NCBI RefSeq assembly: GCF_004331455.1
Contig: NZ_SJJR01000008.1
Span: forward strand, 186,001 to 250,000
Reading direction: 5' to 3'
DNA from: Micromonospora zingiberis
Lineage (GTDB): Bacteria; Actinomycetota; Actinomycetes; Mycobacteriales; Micromonosporaceae
DNA length: 64,000 nt
This document shows, piece after piece, positions 8,207 through 15,991 of this stretch. Below the pieces are notes generated by a model. The model was given only the letters and a program-made list of their open reading frames with translations, searched no databases and was not told the origin of the DNA. Positions within the stretch are counted from its first letter, which is position 1. Every line of letters starts with the position of its first letter. The position numbers and the translations under genes are program-made.

Positions 8207-8473
8207 CTAGGACGCCTGGCGGATGGGCGTGTCGGCCCGCCAGACGTCGGCCAGGTCGCTGAGGGGTACGTCGAGGGCCTGGCTGAGGCAGACCACGGTG
8301 CCGAACGCCGGTGCCGGCAGCCGGCCCGCCTCGATCTTGCGCAGGGTTTCGGGGGAGATGCCGGCTGCCAGGGCCACCTCGACCAGGCTGCGGCCGCCCC
8401 GCGCGAGGCGAAGGGCGGCGCCGAGACGCTGGCCCGCTGCGATCTGTTCGGGGGTGAGTGGTTGACGAACCAT
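8207..8473 (-). CDS. XRE-family helix-turn-helix regulator
   Basis: An 88-residue single-domain protein. Residues 15-75 form a classic Cro/C1 helix-turn-helix (SLVEVALAAGISPETLRKIEAG, recognition helix SPETLRKIE). The ATG at 8473 begins MVRQPLTPEQ. It is transcribed away from a methionine aminopeptidase gene with only 75 bp between starts, and a short palindrome lies in that gap. A repressor of itself and of the peptidase gene is inferred. There is no ligand domain, so the signal is unknown. Confidence 0.85.
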   Translation of the reverse strand: MVRQPLTPEQIAAGQRLGAALRLARGGRSLVEVALAAGISPETLRKIEAGRLPAPAFGTVVCLSQALDVPLSDLADVWRADTPIRQAS

Positions 8474-8512
8474 GGCAGCAGGATAGTCCTCCGGAGCAGT
8501 CCAACCGGGCGT

Positions 8513-8526
8513 GGTATAAAAATACC
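8513..8526. promoter_or_regulatory. Palindrome in the XRE-map divergent promoter
   Basis: The inverted repeat GGTAT-AAAA-ATACC lies midway between the two divergent starts. It is strikingly AT-rich for this genome and overlaps a possible -10 (TATAAA) for the aminopeptidase. A small XRE dimer could bind it; this is inference from position and symmetry. Confidence 0.5.
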
Positions 8527-8548
8527 GGACAGGACGAGGGAGGTGCTC

Positions 8549-9367
8549 GTGATCGAGTTCAAGTCCGCCGAGGAGATCGCTCGGATGGCGGTGACCGGCC
8601 AGTTCGTCGGCGAGTTGCTCGCCGAGCTGAGCGGCGTCGCCGCAGTCGGCGTCAACCTGATGGATCTCGAACACCACGCCCGCCGGCGGATCGCCGAACG
8701 CGGCGCCGAATCCTGCTACTGGGACTACGCCCCTTCGTTCGGCCGGGGCCCGTTCCGCAACGTACTGTGCCTGTCGGTCAACGACGCGGTGCTGCACGGC
8801 CTGCCGCACGACTACGTGTTGCGCGACGGTGACCTGCTCAGCATCGACATGGCGGTGGTCATCGACGGCTGGGCCGCCGACTCCGCGCTGTCGGTCGTCG
8901 TCGGCACCCCCGACCCGGCCGACCTGAGGCTGATCGAGGCCACCGAGGTCGCACTGGAGGCCGCCATCGTCGCCGCCCAGCCCGGCGGCCGCCTCGGCGA
9001 CATCTCCGCCGCGATCGGTGGCGTCGCAGACTCCTACGGCTACCCGGTCAACGCCGAGTTCGGTGGGCACGGCATCGGCCGCACCATGCACGAGGCCCCG
9101 CACGTCTCCAACAACGGCCGTGCCCGCCGGGGCATGAAACTGGAGCCCGGCCTCACCATCGCCATCGAGCCCTGGTTCTGCCGCAGCACCGACAAGATCA
9201 AGTTCGATGCCGACGGCTGGACGATCCGCTCCGCCGACGGCTCCCGTACCGCCCACTCCGAGCACACGGTCGCCATCACGGCCGCCGGCCCTCAGGTCCT
9301 GACCCGCCGCCCCGCCCACGGCCGCACCCCGGCCGACCCCGCCAGCCGGTCCGCCACGGCCTCCTGA
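8549..9367 (+). CDS. map: Type I methionine aminopeptidase
   Basis: A 272-residue pita-bread metallopeptidase that would remove N-terminal Met from nascent proteins. The active-site set is complete: His in VNDAVLHGLP, metal-ligand Asp pair in SIDMAVVIDGWAADSA, GGHGIGRTMHE, GLTIAIEPW and SEHTVAI. The frame is open further upstream to 8462, but GTG 8549 has GGGAGG six nt before it and gives the normal family length. It diverges from an XRE regulator, which is unusual for a housekeeping map gene (commonly beside secY/adk/infA). It is therefore probably a second, regulated copy. In other bacteria extra copies can replace an inhibited enzyme; whether that applies here is unknown. Confidence 0.92.
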   Translation: MIEFKSAEEIARMAVTGQFVGELLAELSGVAAVGVNLMDLEHHARRRIAERGAESCYWDYAPSFGRGPFRNVLCLSVNDAVLHGLPHDYVLRDGDLLSIDMAVVIDGWAADSALSVVVGTPDPADLRLIEATEVALEAAIVAAQPGGRLGDISAAIGGVADSYGYPVNAEFGGHGIGRTMHEAPHVSNNGRARRGMKLEPGLTIAIEPWFCRSTDKIKFDADGWTIRSADGSRTAHSEHTVAITAAGPQVLTRRPAHGRTPADPASRSATAS

Positions 9368-9406
9368 GCCACCGGCCGGGGCGGGGCAGCCAAGGCGGGC
9401 CCGCCG

Positions 9407-9733
9407 TCACATGACGTAGGTCAGGCTGACCCAGAAGACGAGGACGGAAGCGGCCAGCAGCCCACCGATGGTGGTCCCCGCCAGTACCAGCGCGTGGCTG
9501 ATCCGCACCCGGTCGCGTGCCAGCAGGTAGACACCGGCGGCGACGATGAACGCGAACACCGCGAGGTAGATCACGAACAGGAAGCTGGCGGTGACGACAG
9601 CCGTTGCTCCGGCCGCGGCCAGAGCGGCTCGCCGTGGACCGAGGTCGCGGAGGAAGATGAAGTACGCGGCGGCGTCGGGGAAATGGGGCCCGCCACCACC
9701 TGACCTGCACCACCCAGCGGACTCCGGTGCCAC
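9407..9733 (-). CDS. Small integral membrane protein of unknown function
   Basis: From the in-frame GTG at 9733 this gives 108 residues, with two or three hydrophobic helices (about 36-52, 53-72 and 85-107) and a positively charged loop LARDRVR between. No family is recognised. The frame stays open upstream, but residues before 9733 look like a shadow of the antiporter region; a TTG nine nt earlier is also possible and neither has a clear ribosome site. It is convergent with the aminopeptidase gene and divergent from the antiporter pair. The reality of the gene rests on its membrane-protein composition and the position of the gap. Confidence 0.55.
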   Translation of the reverse strand: MAPESAGWCRSGGGGPHFPDAAAYFIFLRDLGPRRAALAAAGATAVVTASFLFVIYLAVFAFIVAAGVYLLARDRVRISHALVLAGTTIGGLLAASVLVFWVSLTYVM

Positions 9734-9805
9734 GCGGATCAACGGAACGGCCCGCAGGCTCGTACGATTGCGCAGGGAATCGCGGACCGCGCAGCGGGAG
9801 GGGCC

Positions 9806-10033
9806 ATGGGAAAAGGGATCTACGTGCAGGAATTGCCGGGGATCGGCAAACGGTACGACGTCGACCTGGGCAGCAACACCCAACGGATCTCCATCGTGGT
9901 ACGCCGTGACGGCGCCCGGGACCTCTACGTCTTCGCCGCCGGGGTGGACGACCCGGTGGCCGTGATCGAGATGTCGGAGGAGCAGGCCCGCAAGGTGGGC
10001 GCGCTGCTGTCCGGCACGTACTTCTCCGAGTAG
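9806..10033 (+). CDS. Short KhtT-N-like antiporter regulatory subunit
   Basis: A 75-residue protein beginning MGKGIYVQELPGIGKRYDV, the start typical of the N-terminal domain of KhtT-like regulatory subunits of potassium/proton antiporters. Full KhtT has this domain followed by an RCK_C (TrkA-C) nucleotide-binding domain of ~90 residues; here the gene stops after the first domain. GGGAGGGG three nt before the ATG and a TACGAT -10 at 9763 support the start. The antiporter gene follows after 49 bp. I infer a cytoplasmic regulator of that antiporter that lacks the usual ligand-sensing half. Confidence 0.75.
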   Translation: MGKGIYVQELPGIGKRYDVDLGSNTQRISIVVRRDGARDLYVFAAGVDDPVAVIEMSEEQARKVGALLSGTYFSE

Positions 10034-10082
10034 TCGACCCTGCCCCCGTCGAGCCCACCGCGCCCACCTCAGGAGTCTCACC

Positions 10083-11561
10083 GTGCACGCTGACCTCGTG
10101 GGCTTCGGCGCCCTCGTACTGATCGCGGGTTTGCTGGCCCGCTTCGGTCGCCGGATCAACCTGCCCACGGTGCCGTTCTTCATGCTGGCCGGCATCCTGC
10201 TCGGCCCGGGTACCCCGGGCCCGGTGCTGATCGCCCATCCCGAGGACCTGAGCCTGCTCGCCTCGCTGGGCCTGGTGCTGCTGTTGTTCCACCTGGGCGT
10301 CGAGTTCCCTGTCGAGCAGGTGCTCGGCAGCGGCAAGCGACTCTTCGTGGCGGCGGGCTCGTACATCGCGCTCAACGTCGGCGCCGGTCTGCTCTTCGGG
10401 TACGCCCTCGGGTGGGGTGGCTACGAGGCGTTCGTGGTGGCCGGTGCGCTCGGCATCTCCTCGTCGGCCATCGTGACCAAGCTGCTCATCGAGCTGCGCC
10501 GACTGGCCAACGCGGAAACCCCGGTCATCCTCGGCATCATCGTGATCGAGGACCTGTTCCTCGCGCTGTACCTGGCGCTGCTGTCGCCGCTGCTGTCCGG
10601 GGCCGGGTCGGCGGGGGAGCTGACGCTGCGCATCGGGCTCAGCTTCGCGTACCTGGTCGTGCTCTTCGCCGTCGCCCGGTTCGGCGCCCGACTGGTCGGC
10701 AAGATCATCGACAGCAACGAGGACGAGCTGCTGGCCATCCTGATGGTCGGGCTGGTGGTGCTGGTGGCCGGCATCTCGGCCGAGATCGGCGTCTCCGACG
10801 CGATCGGTGCGCTGATGATCGGCCTGGTGGTGGCCCGTACCCCCATCCGGGAGCGGGTGGAACGGCTGGTCCTGCCGCTGCGCGACGTCTTCGCGGCGGT
10901 GTTCTTCGTGGCGTTCGGGCTCAGCATCAACGTCAGCGCGATCGGCTCGGTGGCCCTGCCGGTGCTGCTGGCGGTCCTGCTGACCGTGGTGACCAACGTG
11001 CTCGCCGGGTTGATCGCCGGGCGGTTGTTCGGGCTCAACCAGCGGGGCGCGGCCAACGTCGGCCTGACCGTGCTGGGGCGTGGCGAGTTCTCCCTGATCC
11101 TGGCCACCCTCGCGCTCGCCGCCGGCCTGGACGCCCGCCTCGGCCCGTTCATCGCCCTGTACGTGCTGGTGTTGGCGGTGGCCAGTCCGCTGCTGGCGGC
11201 GAACTCGCGCTACCTCGCGCGGATCATCCCGGACCGGCTGCTGCACGCCAGTTGGCGGTACGTGCGGGAGGAGACCATCAGCACCGCCTGCACCCACCTG
11301 GACCGGATCAACATCACCGAGTCCGACGCCGAGGCGTGCCCGCAGTGCGTGGAGTCCGGCGACGACTGGGTGCAGCTGCGGCTGTGCCTGACCTGCGGTG
11401 CGGTGGGTTGTTGCAGCGACTCGGTCAACAACCACGCCGAGCAGCACTACCGGCAGACCGGCCACCCGCTGATCCGGTCACTGGAGGCGGGGGAGGACTG
11501 GCGCTACTGCTACATCGACGGCGCCCTGGTCCGCGAACCGATGGGCGCCACCCGGGAGTGA
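10083..11561 (+). CDS. CPA2 cation:proton antiporter fused to C-terminal ZnF-UBP domain
   Basis: A 492-residue protein. Residues 1-385 form the ~12-helix membrane domain of the KefB/KhtU (CPA2) antiporters, with LGPGTPGP, LLLFHLGVEF and GISSSAIVTKLL segments typical of the family. Instead of the usual TrkA-N/RCK domain, the C-terminus (about 400-480) is a UBP-type zinc finger: CTHLDRINI, CPQC, LRLCLTCGAVGCCSDS, then NNHAEQHYRQTGHPLIRSLE, giving the Cys/His ligands of that fold. It follows the short KhtT-like gene in one operon, with AGGAG seven nt before GTG 10083. Role: exchange of K+ or Na+ for protons. In eukaryotes ZnF-UBP binds ubiquitin C-termini; its target here is unknown. Confidence 0.88.
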   Translation: MHADLVGFGALVLIAGLLARFGRRINLPTVPFFMLAGILLGPGTPGPVLIAHPEDLSLLASLGLVLLLFHLGVEFPVEQVLGSGKRLFVAAGSYIALNVGAGLLFGYALGWGGYEAFVVAGALGISSSAIVTKLLIELRRLANAETPVILGIIVIEDLFLALYLALLSPLLSGAGSAGELTLRIGLSFAYLVVLFAVARFGARLVGKIIDSNEDELLAILMVGLVVLVAGISAEIGVSDAIGALMIGLVVARTPIRERVERLVLPLRDVFAAVFFVAFGLSINVSAIGSVALPVLLAVLLTVVTNVLAGLIAGRLFGLNQRGAANVGLTVLGRGEFSLILATLALAAGLDARLGPFIALYVLVLAVASPLLAANSRYLARIIPDRLLHASWRYVREETISTACTHLDRINITESDAEACPQCVESGDDWVQLRLCLTCGAVGCCSDSVNNHAEQHYRQTGHPLIRSLEAGEDWRYCYIDGALVREPMGATRE

Positions 11562-11585
11562 GGGGCGCGCGGCAGCCGCCGCGCC

Positions 11586-13400
11586 TCAGTCGAGGCGGTA
11601 GACCAGCGCGCCAGCTATCTCCTCCCGGGTGATGCCGAGGCCGTCCACTGGCCGGGTGGTTATGCCGTCCCACGGCGTGCCGGCGAGTCGATCCGGCAGC
11701 ACGACCACCGACCGGATGCCGACCTGCCGGAGGTACGCGACGCTGTCCCGATCGGGGAAGGTCGTGCTCGCGGTGCGGATCTGCTGCTGACTGGCCGGCA
11801 CGAAGGTGACGTAACCGTTGGCGACGCGGGGGAACCCGTCGGTCGACCAGAGCATGACGTGCGCGTCGGAGTAGCTGTCGCTGGGCAGGACCAGCAGCGG
11901 GTCGGGCGCCGACCGGAGCGCTGCCGGGGCGGTCGGCACGGTGGGGTGGGGGGTGCGGTTGACGCCTTCGACCACGACCAGCAGCAACGGCACCAGGAGC
12001 AGGATTCTCCCCGCCAGTCGCGGCCACTTGAGGGTGGGAAGCTGCCGTCCGAACTCCGTGATGGCCCCCGCCGCCAGCACGGCCAACAGCAGGCTGGTCC
12101 ACACCATGAGCCGCCCCGGGGTGCGGAGCGCGTCCCAGCCGGGAAGCAGCCGTGACAACGTCAGGTATCCCGGGTCGCCCTGACCGACGAGGCTGGTGCC
12201 CAGCCCGAGCGCACCGCTGACCAGCACACCGAGCCCGAGCAGTACGCGGTGCCGGACCCGGAACACCGAGTAGCTCAGCCCGGCCACCGCCAACATGATC
12301 AACGTGACCCCGGGCAGCAGGGTCATCTCCGGCGGCCAGGACAACTGGGCGCGGGCGGCCGTGAAGTGTTCACCCCACAGCCACGAGTCCGCGGGCGCGA
12401 CGAAGTATCCCCGCAGCGGTGGGGAGAACATCTCCGTCCAGGCCAGGTCCCGGCGCGCCTGCGGATTCAGCTCGACCACCCGCAGGTAGGTGGTGCCCAG
12501 CCAGACGCACACCCCGGCGAAGACGCCGCCGCCCAACAGGTTGGCGAGCACCACCCGGCGGCCCAGCGCCCACCGGCCGGTCCGCCACCGGGCCCAACCG
12601 ACCGCCGCGAGGACCACCAGCCCGGTCGCGGCCAGGAAGTACACCAGCGGCAGGCCGATCGCGAGGCCGAGGCTCACCTGCCAGGCGGCGACCAGCCAAC
12701 CGGCCACGATCCATCCGGGGCGGTGCCGCGCCGGTCGGTGGCCGTCCCGCAGGGACCAGCCGTGGCCGCGGGCCAGCATCGCCAGGCACAGGGCGATGCC
12801 GCCGATGGAGAGGACGTTCAGGTGCCCGCTGTGGGCGAGCCGCCACGGCGCGAAGGCCCAGGCCACGCCCGCCACGGCCGCCGCCGTCCGGATGCCACCC
12901 AGCTGGCGCACCAGCGCGTACGCCCCGACGAAGGCGAGTGCGTGGGCCAGCACGTAGAGCAGGTTGTAGCGGAACAAGGCTGCCTCGACGCCGTGGCCGA
13001 GCAAGCCGGCGAGCGCGTAACCGGGCATGCTGTCGGTGTAGGCGAACGTGTACGACGCCGGGAAGAACGTATTGGAATGCCAGAGGTGGAGTGGGTCCGT
13101 GGCCAGTGCGTGTCCGGCCCAGGCGACCTGCCAGGCCTGGAGTGTGGGATCGCCGGCGTCGCCCGGGATCGTGGTGAACGGATGCTTCAGCGTCGGCCAG
13201 GTGAGGAGCACGGCCAACGCGACGCCAGCGATTGCCGCCAATGTCCATTCATGGCGCAGCAGGCGCGACGCCGGCCGGGCGACTGCGGCGAACCGGCCCG
13301 GTCCGTGCGGGGGTCGCGGCGGCGGTTCTGCCTGCTCCGGGTCGTCCTGCCGGCGGTCGGCGGACGAAGTTCCGGCAAGCCTTCGACCAATCGCCTGCAC
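11586..13400 (-). CDS. GT-C-like integral membrane protein (putative glycosyltransferase)
   Basis: A 604-residue protein with about eleven predicted membrane helices between residues 50 and 460 and a C-terminal extracytoplasmic domain of ~140 residues. The first outer loop carries PGDAGDPTLQAWQVAW, an acidic loop in the position of the catalytic Asp of GT-C polyprenyl-phosphate-sugar transferases. Actinobacteria have many such poorly characterised proteins, thought to decorate cell-wall glycans. The start GTG 13400 has GGAGGA close upstream. It is convergent with the antiporter gene (24-bp gap) and downstream of the aquaporin in the same direction. Activity is inferred from topology and the loop only; a YfhO-type membrane protein is an alternative. 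Confidence 0.7.
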   Translation of the reverse strand: MQAIGRRLAGTSSADRRQDDPEQAEPPPRPPHGPGRFAAVARPASRLLRHEWTLAAIAGVALAVLLTWPTLKHPFTTIPGDAGDPTLQAWQVAWAGHALATDPLHLWHSNTFFPASYTFAYTDSMPGYALAGLLGHGVEAALFRYNLLYVLAHALAFVGAYALVRQLGGIRTAAAVAGVAWAFAPWRLAHSGHLNVLSIGGIALCLAMLARGHGWSLRDGHRPARHRPGWIVAGWLVAAWQVSLGLAIGLPLVYFLAATGLVVLAAVGWARWRTGRWALGRRVVLANLLGGGVFAGVCVWLGTTYLRVVELNPQARRDLAWTEMFSPPLRGYFVAPADSWLWGEHFTAARAQLSWPPEMTLLPGVTLIMLAVAGLSYSVFRVRHRVLLGLGVLVSGALGLGTSLVGQGDPGYLTLSRLLPGWDALRTPGRLMVWTSLLLAVLAAGAITEFGRQLPTLKWPRLAGRILLLVPLLLVVVEGVNRTPHPTVPTAPAALRSAPDPLLVLPSDSYSDAHVMLWSTDGFPRVANGYVTFVPASQQQIRTASTTFPDRDSVAYLRQVGIRSVVVLPDRLAGTPWDGITTRPVDGLGITREEIAGALVYRLD

Positions 13401-13614
13401 GAATCCTCCCGTCGATGTCCGGCGCCGAGCTCATAGCGTCGCATCGAAGGGAGGACAAACGCCATCGTGGATGGGCCACCGATACTTCCGGAGTGGCCTA
13501 CCGGCCATCGCTCCCACTGGGCGAGAAACGGGACATGGGTGACCCGAGACTGTTCGCGGCAGCTCCGCTGGCGGTGCGAGACGCCCGGTCCCACCTTGGC
13601 CAGCCGGGCCGCGC

Positions 13615-14328
13615 TCAGCGTCCGGCTGGCCGGGGCGTACCCATCCGGCTGAGGCCGGAGCCGTGTTCGACCAGGGGCGCGACCAGCGCGGCCAGCACTC
13701 CGCCGAGCAGCGGGAAGACGATGAACACCCAGAGCTGCCGCAGCGCGTCCCCGCCTTCGAAGATCGCCGGTCCGAAGGCCCGCGCGGGGTTCACCGCCGC
13801 ACCGGTCAGCGCGACCCCGGCCAGGTTCGCCACACCCAGGGCCAGGCCGATCGCCAGGCCGGCGAAGCCCGACAGGTCCGTGCTGCGCTTGCCCACCACC
13901 AGCACGACCAGGACGAACAGGAAGGTCAGTACGGTTTCCAGCAGCATCGCCCCACCCGCGTTGATGTGCGTACCGTAGGCGTTTGCGCCCAGCATCCCGG
14001 TCTGGTCGGTCACCCCACCCCAGCGCACCAGCACCCAGAGCAGGAAGGACGCCAGCGCGGCGCCGGCGAACTGGGCGATCCAGTACGCCACCGCGCCGAT
14101 CAGTGAGATCTTGCCGGAGAGCAGGACGCCGAGGGTGACCGCCGGGTTCACGTGGCTGCCGGAGAGTTGGCCGATCGTGTAGACCAACGCCAGCATCACG
14201 AACCCGAAGGCCAGCGAGACCACCACGACGCCACCCTCGACACGGGCGGCGACGGCGCTGCCCACGCCGAGGAAGACCAGCAGGAAGGTGCCGATGAACT
14301 CGGCCACGTAGCGCCTGACGTCGACCAT
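13615..14328 (-). CDS. Aquaporin / glycerol-facilitator (MIP family)
   Basis: About 237 residues with six membrane helices and both pore motifs, SGSHVNPAVT in the first half and GAAVNPARAFGP in the second. It forms a membrane channel for water or small neutral solutes. The long third loop with DQTGMLGANAYGT and the residue pattern after the second NPA (NPARAFGP) favour the water-selective branch over glycerol facilitators, but this cannot be settled by eye. I start at the ATG of MVDVRRYVAEF (14328); an in-frame GTG at 14346 would add six residues. Confidence 0.9.
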   Translation of the reverse strand: MVDVRRYVAEFIGTFLLVFLGVGSAVAARVEGGVVVVSLAFGFVMLALVYTIGQLSGSHVNPAVTLGVLLSGKISLIGAVAYWIAQFAGAALASFLLWVLVRWGGVTDQTGMLGANAYGTHINAGGAMLLETVLTFLFVLVVLVVGKRSTDLSGFAGLAIGLALGVANLAGVALTGAAVNPARAFGPAIFEGGDALRQLWVFIVFPLLGGVLAALVAPLVEHGSGLSRMGTPRPAGR

Positions 14329-14391
14329 GCCGTCAGTCTTGCCCACCCGGCTCGTCGCAGGTGGCTGTTTCCGCTGCTCAGGTGGTGTGGG

Positions 14392-15987
14392 TCAGCGGGA
14401 ACGGTGCAGCCGGCGGTACACCGGGGCCAGTCGTTTGTGCAGCTCCCGGTATACGGCGAAGACGTCGTCGTAGGTGGCCCGGTGCGCGGGCGTCGGGGTG
14501 AAGACCCGATCGGTACGGATCAGGCCGGGAATGTCGGCGAAATCGAGCAGCCCGGTGCCCACCGCGCCGATCCAGCCGGCGCCCCGGGCGTTGACCGCGA
14601 GCGGCTGGGCGTCGCGGCGGATCTCGACGTCGAGCACGTCGGCGAAGATCTGGCACCAGGAGTCCGACAGCGCGCCGCCACCGGTGATCGCCAGCGAGCT
14701 GACCGGTGCGCCGAGGAACCGGTTCACCGCCCCGGCGAGCCAACGGGTGTTGAGGGCGACCCCTTCGAAGACCGCCCGCAGCAGGTCCGACCGGTTGGTG
14801 TCGAGGGAGATGTTGAGGAACGCGGCCCGCAGGTGCGGGTCGTCCACCGGCGCCCGCTCGGCGTACAGCCAGGGGGTGTAGAGGACACCGTTGGCGCCCG
14901 CCGGCACGGCCGGAATGATCCGGTCGAACGCGTCGAAGATGGTGCCCTCGTCGCGGCTGACGTGGCCGGCGCCGAGCAGCGGATCGTCGTACTCGACGAT
15001 CTTGTCGCGCAGCCAGGTCAGGTTGGCCCCGGCGGTGGCCTGCAGGGCGGTCATCAGGTACCGGTCGCCGATCGCGCAGGGCACCGAGGCGATGCCGGCG
15101 GCGATGTCGGTCTTCTTGCCGGGCACGTGCGCGGCGATCCACGACGAGGTGCCGACGTACAGGTGCGGCTCGTTGTCGCCGGTGGTGCCGGCGCCGATCG
15201 CCGCCGCGGTGGTGTCGATCGCCCCGGCCACCACCCGCACCGACTCCGGCAACCCCAGGTGCGCGGCGGCGGCCCGGGTCAGCGTGCCGATCACCTCGGT
15301 GCAGGCCACGATCGGCGGCAGCTTGTCGGCGTCGATGCCGCAGTCGGCGACCAGGGCGGGGGAGTAGCGGATCCGGCCCGGCCGGCGGTTGTCGGTCACC
15401 CACGACGTGAGGATCGAGTCGACGGTGGCCACCGTCCGGCCGGTGAGCTTCAGGTTCATCCAGTCGAGCACGTTGAGGAACGACGCGGTACGCGCGTACA
15501 CCTGCGGCAGCTCGTCACGGACGAAGAGCATGTGCGCGGCCGGATCCTTGCCGGTCGGCGAGGGCATGCCGCCGGTGAGCCGCAGCCACCGGGCGATCCG
15601 GCGCACCGACATCCCCTGGTACGCGGGAAAGCCGCCGAACTGTCGACGCAGGTGGGGTGCGCCCCGCATGTCGAGCCAGGAGATGCACGCGGTCAGCGGC
15701 TCCCCGGCGGCGTCCACCGCGATGGTCCCCTCACCCTGGGTGGAGGCGCACACCGTGCCGACGGCCCGAAGCTGCTCGGGGTGGGCGCGACCCAACTCGG
15801 CCGTCACCTCCCCGAGCGCCGCCCACCACGCCAGGGGGTCCTGTTCGGCGCCGCCGCCGGGCAATACCCGCAGCGGGACGGCGCGCTCCGCCCAGCCGGT
15901 CACCGTGCCGTCGGCGGCGACCAGGGCCGCCTTGAGCCCCGAGGTGCCCAGGTCGATCGCGAGGATCTGCGGCGGGACGGTGGCCAC
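14392..15987 (-). CDS. FGGY-family carbohydrate kinase (xylulokinase-like)
   Basis: A 531-residue sugar kinase with the actin-like ATPase fold: phosphate-1 motif ILAIDLGTSGLKAALV at the N-terminus, ISWLDMRG substrate region, and the adenosine motif SLAITGGGALSDSWCQIFADVL in the C-terminal half. It would phosphorylate a sugar, sugar alcohol or ketose with ATP. It starts (GTG) four bases after the stop of the aldolase-aminotransferase fusion, so the two are co-transcribed. The expected logic is kinase then aldolase cleavage of the phosphorylated sugar. Xylulokinase is the closest pattern, but the substrate is uncertain because no isomerase or transporter is adjacent. Confidence 0.85.
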   Translation of the reverse strand: MATVPPQILAIDLGTSGLKAALVAADGTVTGWAERAVPLRVLPGGGAEQDPLAWWAALGEVTAELGRAHPEQLRAVGTVCASTQGEGTIAVDAAGEPLTACISWLDMRGAPHLRRQFGGFPAYQGMSVRRIARWLRLTGGMPSPTGKDPAAHMLFVRDELPQVYARTASFLNVLDWMNLKLTGRTVATVDSILTSWVTDNRRPGRIRYSPALVADCGIDADKLPPIVACTEVIGTLTRAAAAHLGLPESVRVVAGAIDTTAAAIGAGTTGDNEPHLYVGTSSWIAAHVPGKKTDIAAGIASVPCAIGDRYLMTALQATAGANLTWLRDKIVEYDDPLLGAGHVSRDEGTIFDAFDRIIPAVPAGANGVLYTPWLYAERAPVDDPHLRAAFLNISLDTNRSDLLRAVFEGVALNTRWLAGAVNRFLGAPVSSLAITGGGALSDSWCQIFADVLDVEIRRDAQPLAVNARGAGWIGAVGTGLLDFADIPGLIRTDRVFTPTPAHRATYDDVFAVYRELHKRLAPVYRRLHRSR

Positions 15988-15991
15988 CGGC

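Noticed and set aside
9276..11465. 729-codon minus-strand frame opposite the antiporter
   Set aside because: Gln/Arg/Asp-rich low complexity with no family signs; the plus strand encodes a clear antiporter.
11562..11585. Terminator in the 24-bp gap between antiporter and GT-C-like genes
   Set aside because: Only an imperfect GC-rich stem is possible, too weak to call.
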